Shown: in pieces, positions 56,901 to 64,000 of the stretch
Position numbering within the stretch: position 1 is the first letter of the stretch
Layout of the letters: every line of letters starts with the position of its first letter
Assembly: GCF_023343835.1 (NCBI RefSeq)
Contig: NC_064437.1
Span: 13,977,001 to 14,041,000 of the forward strand
Length of the DNA stretch: 64,000 bases
Reading direction: 5' to 3'
DNA from: Lagopus muta
Lineage: Eukaryota; Chordata; Aves; Galliformes; Phasianidae
Made by a program: the position numbers and the translations under genes
The notes under the pieces: model-generated
What the model saw: only the letters and a program-made list of their open reading frames with translations
Databases searched by the model: none
What the model was told of the DNA's origin: nothing

Positions 56901-59849
56901 GAAAAGATCTGTAAAGAAAAGCACAGGATTCAAACAATGAAATGTTATTAAATGTGTTTGAATGACTGGCGCTGAGTAAAATGGGATTGCCACAGTCCAA
57001 AGGTGCAATATTGCACAGTACAAATATCTAACATGCATCTTTGTTTCTAGTCTGAACAGGAAGTACGAATTACCCAAAGTGAATTTGACCGTCAAGCAGA
57101 GATTACCAGACTTCTCCTGGAAGGTATCAGCAGCACACATGTGAGTATCCAGAAGGGGGAAAAATTAGTTAAAATCAGGGCAGTTCCTAAAGGCAAACAA
57201 AAAGCTACAGTAATCTATGTGGGAACTTCAGGCTACTTGCTTTCATGTAATGTCTTAAATGTATCTGTTGGAAGATTTATTTTTTTTAGCTGTTCTTTAG
57301 TGCCCATTGAATTAACTTTGTTTTCTCGTTAACCTTGATCTCTGGTGTTTTCATTGTTACCATTCAACATAATTTTCGATTTATCTGATCAACTGATTAT
57401 TGAAATCACAAAAATGTGCTAAAATAATCTGTTGTGGAAACAGTATAGATAAATGCAAGATTCTTGTACTGCAGTTACTTTTGATGCTCACATACATTGA
57501 TTTGGGGCACTTTATTCTATTTACCTGGTAAATCCAGGCATAGTGCTTATGTGGGATGAATACTTATGTACTGATGTTAGCCTTGCCAACCTGCTTAATA
57601 GGCCAGTGTTTGTAATGCAGTGTGAAGTTCTTGCAAGCTAAAACTTAAATATGTACTACTTGGTAGGCACATCATCTCCGCTGTCTGAATGACTTTGTTG
57701 AAGCTCAGATGACGTATTATGCACAATGTTACAAGTATATGTTGGATCTCCAGAAGCAACTGGGAAGGTAGTAACACTGTTTAAAACATTCTTCTCTGAA
57801 GTTCAAGTGTTTATCAGTGGTAGGAAAGCTTAATGCTGATAAAGCAATGATAAAAACAGGGGTGTGCTGTTCTAAGAAAATACCTAGTTTTACTGTTCTG
57901 AGGTTTCAACATTTTTAAAGTAAGGGAAGAAACAGTCTGACATGAATTTCATGTTTGTAAGCCTTTGTGACTGGGGTGATGTAGGAAGGTCTACATGCTT
58001 CCTTTTCATACAGGTTTTCCTATTCAAATTCTTCTCTACTTGTCGGAATCTTAAGGCTATTGCAGACTTGTTATTTAGATGAGCACAGACACTGAAGAGT
58101 TGTCTTCATTTAATAGTGAGGTAAACTGGAAGGTTTCCTTAACTATTAAAATTTACTGTAGCGGCTGTACTAAATAACTGTCTCTGATGCTTTTGTTTTC
58201 CAAGAAGAGGAAGTAGAAACAGATGTGTTTTTGTCCTTTTTCTGACTTGCTGCTTCCTGTGGTGCTTGGTCTCCTTGTGATTCTCGGTTTGTTTAAATAG
58301 ATAGCTTAAAGACTCACAGAAAGTCTTTGAAACTGTTTGTTTTGTTTTTTTTAACGCTACATCTTTAAAGCTACATTACATTGAAAAAATCATACAACTT
58401 CAAAAATTGGTAGCACACAAATATCATTAGGTAGGTTTGCACAAGTGTCAGTACTACTCAATCTTTGCTGTTTACTGATGTCCAAATGCAAAAATTCTAA
58501 TTTAAGCATGGAGGCAAATGACTTTTCATGTGGAACTGATTCAACTAGAGATCTTTGTTTTGTTTTCCCCACAGCTTTCCGTCTACTTTTCTCTCCAACA
58601 ATAATCAGTCTTCTTCAGCTCCTGTGCAAAGTGTTTCTACTCCCTCAGTCTTGGTCTCAGCTTCTGCTTCATTGCCTTCAGTAAGCAATTCTGTAGTTAC
58701 TTCAGGCATCAGTGAACTGAAATCGTCAAGTGGCAGCAGGAAAGCTAGAGTTCTGTATGACTACGATGCTGCAAATAGCAGCGAGTTGTCATTACTTGCA
58801 GATGAGGTAAGTTTTTGAAGTACTTTGATAATTTAAGTGTAAACTCCGAATAGTTGTGACTGGCCAGTTGAGATGAACTACATAGATCTCTCAGTGTAGC
58901 ACATCTATTAATTAAGTCTTAATAGAGCTCTGAGAAGTCAGCATCTTTACTTGTATACTGTAATGATGAGAGTTGATATTTGTTGTGCCTGCTTAGCTTG
59001 CAAGAACATTTGCTGGACAATCAAGGTATGATTATACTGTCTTCCTTCTACCATTCTTCCAAAACTATTATCAATACAACTGGTCTTTCAAACATGAAGT
59101 GTTGCAGTTTGATAAGAAAATGAAAGCACAACCACTTCTGTTTTGGCAGTGGCAGCGGTGCTGTGCTTGTTCCTTTTTGATTCAGATTAACTCTTAATAA
59201 TTCAAAGTTAGAGAGCCTATCCTTTGCAAGTGAAGTTGTATAAAATGAAGCTGGGTGCTGGAGCAGTATTCCACCCAGTAATGTTACTGTATAACATACA
59301 CCAAAGAATTCAGGTTTCTTAAAAATGTGCATCTTTTAAATATTTCTGTATGACTTTATTTTCATCTAGGCTGTGATTTAGATGGAAGCTGTGGCTTAAG
59401 ATTCTTTTAAGATGCAGCCCATCAACACCATCTTTTTTTCTATCATATACTTGAAGATTCCCCCCCCCCCCCCCCCAAAAAAAAGTAGTAACTAGTATAA
59501 TAAAAAAAGAAAGACCTAGACAAAGGATGAGATATTTTAAATATTTTGCCATATTTACTTTTCCATGGACCAATGAAAAAATAATGAGCATTAGATTATG
59601 TTCCGTGGATGTTTTTCTTACCTTGGTTGATTTTGATTCGAAGACTTTGTAAATTACAAGAAAGTAGACTTCTAATTTGTTTTCCAGGCACTGACAAGAT
59701 TATTATCATGTATTTATGTTTTTTTTGTTTGTTTGTTTTAGGTGATAACAGTTTACAGCATCCCTGGCATGGATTCAGATTGGCTGATGGGTGAAAGGGG
59801 AAATCAGAAAGGCAAAGTGCCTATTACTTACTTAGAACTGCTAAACTGA
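44845..59849 (+). CDS. SH3GLB1: SH3GLB1, endophilin B1 / Bif-1 (9 constitutive coding exons, 366 aa)
   Basis: Spliced CDS: 44845-44916, 48108-48249, 49093-49221, 50846-50979, 51372-51464, 57051-57140, 57667-57767, 58575-58806 and 59742-59849 (1101 nt, 366 aa; human about 365). Endophilin B1 binds and bends membranes of mitochondria, Golgi and forming autophagosomes, interacts with Bax, and links to Beclin-1 through UVRAG. The N-terminal amphipathic segment ([19 protein letters not shown]) precedes a BAR domain (about 25-250) with [20 protein letters not shown] and [20 protein letters not shown] Ser-rich linker and a C-terminal SH3 domain (about 304-366) with ALYDY-type VLYDYDA, the WLMGERG loop and a PITYLELLN end complete it. 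The start ATG lies in a CpG island and matches the family start. The 5.6-kb intron after residue 190 carries two in-frame microexons, giving alternative isoforms. Confidence 0.96.
45922..45943. repeat. T-rich run in SH3GLB1 intron 1
   Basis: A stretch of about 20 T. It has no further structure. Confidence 0.6.
48108..48249 (+). CDS. SH3GLB1: SH3GLB1 coding exon 2
   Basis: Residues 25-71 plus one base. It encodes [15 protein letters not shown] and [20 protein letters not shown], the first BAR helix. Confidence 0.96.
49093..49221 (+). CDS. SH3GLB1: SH3GLB1 coding exon 3
   Basis: Residues 72-114 plus one base. It encodes [15 protein letters not shown] and [19 protein letters not shown], a signature of the endophilin-B BAR domain. 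Confidence 0.96.
50846..50979 (+). CDS. SH3GLB1: SH3GLB1 coding exon 4
   Basis: Residues 115-159, ending in phase 0. It encodes [14 protein letters not shown] and [18 protein letters not shown] of the second BAR helix. Confidence 0.96.
51372..51464 (+). CDS. SH3GLB1: SH3GLB1 coding exon 5
   Basis: Residues 160-190, phase 0 at both ends. It encodes [19 protein letters not shown] and ends AEARAA|gtaagt. The alternative microexons are inserted after this exon. Confidence 0.95.
52886..52924 (+). CDS. SH3GLB1: SH3GLB1 alternative microexon A (39 nt, 13 aa)
   Basis: An in-frame 39-nt block, ttaag| acceptor and ATG|gtaaat donor, reads [13 protein letters not shown]. From memory of mammalian SH3GLB1 long isoforms, the insert at this position begins QLN and ends NIM, so I read this as the avian counterpart. 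Reading stays open for 16 more codons to a second possible donor (AAG|gtttgt at 52973), giving a 29-residue version. It lies in the intron between exons 5 and 6, both phase 0, so the reading frame is kept. Confidence 0.8.
53050..53266 (+). mobile_element. Short CR1 3' fragment in SH3GLB1 intron 5
   Basis: Contains agtactggagcaggctgccc and agggaagtggtggag, and ends agtgattctatgattt. It is internally degraded and begins about 125 bp after microexon A. Confidence 0.85.
53745..54778 (+). mobile_element. CR1 LINE fragment in SH3GLB1 intron 5
   Basis: About 1 kb of CR1 RT C-terminal and 3' sequence ([31 protein letters not shown] in short open segments), ending tattctgtgattctgtga. It is frameshifted several times. 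It lies between the two microexons in gene orientation. Confidence 0.92.
55616..55639 (+). CDS. SH3GLB1: SH3GLB1 alternative microexon B (24 nt, 8 aa)
   Basis: A 24-nt block with a pyrimidine-rich tract before an actag| acceptor and a perfect gtaagt donor reads IWAEEVTK. This matches my recollection of the end of the insert in mammalian long (neural) isoforms. With microexon A it would add 21 residues within the BAR domain after residue 190. Frame is preserved. Confidence 0.85.
55693..55786. repeat. 47-bp tandem duplication beside microexon B
   Basis: Two consecutive, essentially identical 47-bp copies beginning ataatgtaataaaggatatt. They start 53 bp after the microexon B donor. Confidence 0.92.
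57051..57140 (+). CDS. SH3GLB1: SH3GLB1 coding exon 6
   Basis: Residues 191-220, phase 0 at both ends. It encodes [20 protein letters not shown] and [10 protein letters not shown] of the BAR domain. The upstream intron holds the microexons and two CR1 elements. Confidence 0.96.
57667..57767 (+). CDS. SH3GLB1: SH3GLB1 coding exon 7
   Basis: Residues 221-253 plus two bases. It encodes [20 protein letters not shown] and LDLQKQLG, the end of the BAR domain. Confidence 0.96.
58575..58806 (+). CDS. SH3GLB1: SH3GLB1 coding exon 8
   Basis: Residues 254-331. It encodes [11 protein letters not shown], a Ser/Val-rich linker, and the start of SH3 ([20 protein letters not shown]). The linker is the least conserved part of the protein. 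Confidence 0.96.
59460..59484. repeat. (C)17(A)8 homopolymer tract in SH3GLB1 intron 8
   Basis: About 17 C followed by 8 A. Long poly-C tracts are uncommon; the exact length may be affected by sequencing error. Confidence 0.8.
59742..59849 (+). CDS. SH3GLB1: SH3GLB1 coding exon 9 (terminal)
   Basis: Residues 332-366 and TGA. It encodes [20 protein letters not shown] and [11 protein letters not shown], the rest of the SH3 domain with its conserved Trp. Confidence 0.97.
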   Translation: MITVYSIPGMDSDWLMGERGNQKGKVPITYLELLN

Positions 59850-59861
59850 ATTGTTGCCCTG

Positions 59862-59867
59862 AATAAA
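59862..59867 (+). terminator. SH3GLB1: Proximal SH3GLB1 polyadenylation signal
   Basis: AATAAA, 13 nt after the stop codon. This would give a very short 3'UTR. A second AATAAA lies at 60192-60197 and is a more likely regular site. The gene has a long 3'UTR in mammals. Confidence 0.4.
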
Positions 59868-60191
59868 GACTGTCAGTTATGGTGGCACCGTATTTATATA
59901 CAATTAACGTTATATAAGCAGGTTTAAGTGTCTTCCATGTTTCTTTCTTGAGGGACAAATACCAGCCATTACAAACTGGCTTCTCTGCCAGTGTGGTTGC
60001 ATGGTGAATATTCTATTCAATCTTAATGTTTGAAGCTTTTACTTCATGTGCCAAGAATGTTTCCTACAGATTTGTTTCTACTGAAGTTTTCACTAATACA
60101 AGCTTCTACTTTTGAGTAATCTAGATTGAAAGCAGGACATACTGTTTTCTACTGAAGTTTTTCATTAATGGCAAAGCTTTTCTTCATATAA

Positions 60192-60197
60192 AATAAA
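60192..60197 (+). terminator. SH3GLB1: Second SH3GLB1 polyadenylation signal
   Basis: AATAAA followed about 35 nt later by a T-rich stretch (tgcacttttttttttga), resembling a cleavage-site downstream element. It would give a 3'UTR of about 370 nt. Confidence 0.55.
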
Positions 60198-62298
60198 CTT
60201 ATTGTGAACTGATGCAAGTGTAATGCACTTTTTTTTTTGAGTACTCAAAATCTAACATGAAACATAAATTGATAAGGTTTTGTTCCTGGTATGTGCAGAG
60301 TACAGACGTGCTGAGGCATACATATATGGTTATCTATTGGATAACTCGTGCATTTAATCTGAATTAAATTCTGAACAGTGTAAACAGATGTCCTTTCTCT
60401 GTTGGAAACTTGAGGCAAACTGCAAGTATGTTGAGATTCTAAGCTTTGTATAGGCAGACTGTCACAAATTAGTTTCCTGTGTTCCAACACTTTAAATTTG
60501 CTTTGTATTTCTACTCCTTAATTGCCTTCCAGAAAGACTAATTTGCACTGGGGAGTAACTACCAAGACACTTGCAACTGCAAATCCACCTTTATATTAAA
60601 TCAAGCACTGCATTTTTGCTAACAAAGTACATGCTCTCCCTGCATGAAGAGTCCTGTAGATAAAAACACATTTGTTGAGATTATAGGTTTTAATGAAAAT
60701 CTACATTCACAGTTCTTATGCCACCATTTCTTGTCATGTTTAAATTGGATTCAAGTAGTGTTACATTTCTGTTTTGCAAGAGGGCCTCCTGTAAATATGT
60801 GGGAAGAAAACAAAGTGCTGTGAACCTACAAATGGCCGTAATGAAGGTAGGATTATTTGCAAGTAACGTAACTTTTTCCTACAGAACAAGGGGGAATGAT
60901 TTCAAGGTCATAAAGGGTAGATTTAGCACTCCCAAAACTCAATGCTATTTTCTTGGAAATTTTCATAGGAAAATTTGTACTGGACTTTTGGTTTTTTTTG
61001 TCTGACCTAACAGTTTTTGTAACAAGGATGACAGTAACTGAAATCAGCTTTGGGTCTTTAATTTCTTTGGTTAACTCCCTGTGTTTAGGTGTGGTTTTCA
61101 TTTCTGCTCTGATTAGTGCTTTGGCGTGTGTTCTTGGTTTCATTTTTATATGGGGATTGTTTTTGTTTTGTTTTAGAAGTTTCAAAGACTTAACACAACC
61201 AGTTTCCTTGCTGTAGAACTTTTTTTAACCAATTTCCAATAATTGCTGAAAGACAGATGTTAAGACAGTATCTTGAAAATAACCAAATTAGTAGTGTATT
61301 TTGAAATGGTGGTAACCAAAGTTTGAGTATTTAACAATTTGATTTGTTAGAATAATTTTCCTTCTTTTTTCTATAGATACGTTGTACTAAATATGAAAAT
61401 GCCTTGAATTTATTGTATCCTTTTCCGACTGTTGGTATGAAAATGACCAATAAGGTTTTCAGAAAGCTCCCCCCAAAAGAAACTCAGATCCATGGAGGTA
61501 AATATGCAGCTCAAGAAGGTAGAAATTGCTAATTCCTAAAGGTTGCAATGTTGGAAGAAAGCCTGAGCACTGCCAGGTGAAATTTTTATGTAGTAGTGAA
61601 GAACAAGTTGGCACATGCACCAGTCAGCAAGATAAGTGAATGCCAAGTATTTCTCCAGTGCTGTTTCAATGCAAAAATGTTCCTGTAGCACAGTATGTAA
61701 TCTTCTGTATGCATACAGATCTATTGGTCAAACCTAGAGAAAAATTATGTTTGGAGCTCAGTTTTGCTGCACTTTAAAGGACTCCTGTCAGCTTTGGTGA
61801 GGCTGAACTGGTCTAGTAGCTTACTAGTCTAATTTGATGCTTGTGGCATCGTAGCCAGGGATACATGTGGTGATTTCTGAAAGCAAATTTTGAAGGACTG
61901 GCCTCACCTGTGTTCAGTACAGTAGAGGTATAGGGACTCTGATTTAAAAAGAGCTGGCGTGGGCTTTCTGAGTGATAGAACATACAGCGAGTATCTTACA
62001 ACTCCAAAAATCTAAGAACAAATGCATGAGTACTAACAAGTACTGTAAGTTGTGTCTTTACTGTGGAAATGAGTTGTCTGGGACTTTAAAATCAAAATGA
62101 TTACTCGCTGTAAAGAATTTTACTATTACTATCCACGCAATAACTTCAGTAGAGTATTGAGTAGAATAGCAGAACTGTGTTTTGTCCTGCATTGAAAGTT
62201 AAGAGGTCTTAAAAAGTGACATGGTGAAATTGGGCTGAGGTTTAATCCAGGTACTGCAATGTGTGGGATTGTTTGGGAGCAGCACCAAACTGTTCTGT

Positions 62299-62337
<39 letters not shown>

Positions 62338-63970
62338 CATTAAAAACAAAAACACAAGAATTTGCCATTTCATGTTGTACACAAACAAGTACTTGACTGC
62401 CTGGGAATATGTCAAAAGTTTATGAAATGATGGATCTGCTCCATTCAAGAGCCATCAGTACTTCACTTGTACTTCTGGCAGGAGTCGCTTTAGTATTTTT
62501 TGTGTTTCCAGACAGGGCCACAAAGTACTTCATTATAGGAGAGGGAGTTTCATTTCCCCAGAACTGGAAAGTGACACACTTAAATGAAGATACCGAAGCC
62601 CCATGAAACTCTGCACTGCAACCTGGTACATTTTAATCTATCTTTCACATTTCCTGAAATGTCTCTACCTAGCCACACAACTTCTCTTAGACCAAAAGGG
62701 TTTCATGTCTGATCAGTAGTTGGTGATACTACACTTTGTGGCTTCCCATATCTTGATTCAGCAAGGTCATACAGGATCAGGCAGGTATTTGGTCTCAGAC
62801 ACACACAAAAAACTTATGGGGAAAAACAATGTGGTTATCAAAGCTCCATCAGCCATAAACTAAGGCCTAGTCTTCATTTCTTGTAATCTATCAACTCTCA
62901 TAGGATTTTTTGTTAATAATGTTTGTCTGTATGTGAGAGGAGGAAAAGTTTGTCATTGCCTTTCTAGCTCAGGTTACAAGTGTTGTCTAAACAATGAGTG
63001 CCAAATTGGACTTCCTTATTTTCACTGGACTACCAAGTGTGTATATTTTAGAGTGAATCTCTGCTGAGTTTTGGGACAAGGCAGTACATTGCCAGCTTAT
63101 TAGTTTCACTTACCTATATTAATTTCTGTTTGGTGAAAATGCAAACATTTCCATCAAGCTGACAGATACAAACCTCCATCATTTTCTCAGTGAGTGCCCT
63201 TACCCTTGTTCAGTGATACAGAGCATTTATTGTGGCATCTGGCAGTAAGAAACCCCTCCAAACAAACTTCATAGCTTGGTAAGCTCTATATCTTCGTGGA
63301 GGGAATGGCAAGAAAATATGCCATGGATGGAAACACTAAATGACTGTATGAATGTAATGCCTTTTATAAATAGGTTTCTGCCACAAGCGAATAATAGCAA
63401 ACATATTAGCTGGAGTTGCTTGCATCCAGTTAATAATTGTAATGCTAAAAAAACTTTCTCCTCCTGACAGCATGGAATTGTTTTATAAATTTTTAAAAAT
63501 GTATAATAGGTGTTTGACATGAACAATTAAGGGAAACTATTTAGAATTGCAAAATGAATTAAAACTTAAAAACGTCTTTATGTGATTATAGGTAGAAGCA
63601 GAGCTATTGGAATAATGAGCTAAAAAATTGCTTATTGGAAAGGAGAAATGTTAAAAAGTTGCCTTTCCTGAAAAGAATTCTCCAGTTACATTTCTGAGTT
63701 AAATTGCTTTCAATTTTTGATGTTCAGCAGTGACTCTGATGTGTGCCAGAAGCCTCACATTTAAGATTTCTTTTATATTACAAACTTTTGAAATTCTGAA
63801 AATTCCTTTTGGGAGACTTTAGGGATTTGCATTTTACACACCTGTGGGAAAGCCCACTGATGTGTCATTTCATGCTTCCCACATTCTTTTATACATCATC
63901 CAGTGAAAATAGCACTGGAATCTCCATTAAAAATACTAAGCATCCAGGAGAATTTCTAGATATACATACA
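60198..63970. other. SH3GLB1 distal 3'UTR and/or flank
   Basis: No coding exon was recognised on either strand; in particular I do not see SELENOF, the usual next gene. A longer SH3GLB1 3'UTR is possible. A 65-codon frame with a hydrophobic segment (62409-62606) is noted in the findings. Confidence 0.4.
62301..62337. repeat. (T)37 run
   Basis: A homopolymer T tract of about 37 bp in the SH3GLB1 downstream region. Confidence 0.9.
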
Positions 63971-64000
63971 TATACATACACACACACACACACACACACA
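63960..64000. repeat. (CA)n microsatellite at the window end
   Basis: tacatacatatacatacaca followed by CA units that continue past the window edge, so its full length is unknown. Confidence 0.9.

Noticed and set aside
60200-63960. Search for SELENOF exons, the usual neighbour of SH3GLB1
   Set aside because: No frame resembling the SELENOF C-terminus was found on either strand, so the gene probably lies beyond the window.
1-64000. CRISPR arrays, tRNA or rRNA genes, bacterial-type operons
   Set aside because: No spaced direct repeats, no cloverleaf with A/B boxes and no rRNA-like stretch were recognised; the window is vertebrate nuclear DNA.

Overview
The window is vertebrate nuclear DNA, almost certainly from a bird and probably a galliform. 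The evidence is compact genes with canonical GT/AG introns, many CR1 LINE fragments ending in the avian ATTCTGTG-type 3' microsatellite, and one short mariner-type element whose termini resemble the chicken Galluhop/Mariner1_GG family. I recognise three protein-coding genes, all on the + strand, in the order CLCA2 - CLCA1/4-type - SH3GLB1. This matches the conserved order of the mammalian CLCA cluster, where ODF2L lies on one side and SH3GLB1 on the other.

Region 1 (1-5.2 kb): a CpG island at about 640-1270 with no coding exon I can recognise, then old CR1 fragments. By synteny the island is a candidate for the divergent ODF2L promoter, but this is inference. Region 2 (5.27-17.6 kb): CLCA2, 14 coding exons, 930 aa, starting inside its own CpG island. 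Region 3 (17.6-25.2 kb): intergenic DNA with a long CR1 element carrying a 416-codon reverse-transcriptase frame. Region 4 (25.2-39.05 kb): a second CLCA gene of CLCA1/CLCA4 type, 14 coding exons, 921 aa (928 aa from an upstream ATG), driven by an apparent TATA box. Region 5 (39.1-44.5 kb): intergenic DNA with one CR1. Region 6 (44.5-59.85 kb): SH3GLB1 (endophilin B1) with a CpG-island promoter, nine constitutive coding exons (366 aa), and two in-frame microexons of 39 and 24 nt in the large fifth intron. These match the position and reading of the insert in mammalian neural isoforms. Region 7 (59.85-64 kb): SH3GLB1 3'UTR and flank, ending in a (CA)n repeat.

The two CLCA genes are clearly tandem duplicates: they share all 13 coding intron positions and phases, and most exons have equal or nearly equal length. 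They encode secretory-pathway proteins with an N-terminal HEXXH metalloprotease-like domain, a VWA domain, a fibronectin-III-like region and a C-terminal membrane anchor. The CLCA1/4-type copy has an intact MIDAS metal site in its VWA domain; the CLCA2 copy does not. SH3GLB1 is an unrelated neighbour, a BAR-SH3 protein of mitochondria, autophagy and apoptosis.

I found no new biological system. The most useful observations are the SH3GLB1 microexons with an alternative donor, the MIDAS contrast between the CLCA paralogues, a MARE/antioxidant-response-like palindrome just upstream of the SH3GLB1 start codon, and a CR1 insertion that begins about 11 bp after a CLCA splice donor. All exon boundaries were read by eye from splice signals and family knowledge; no alignment or transcript data were available.
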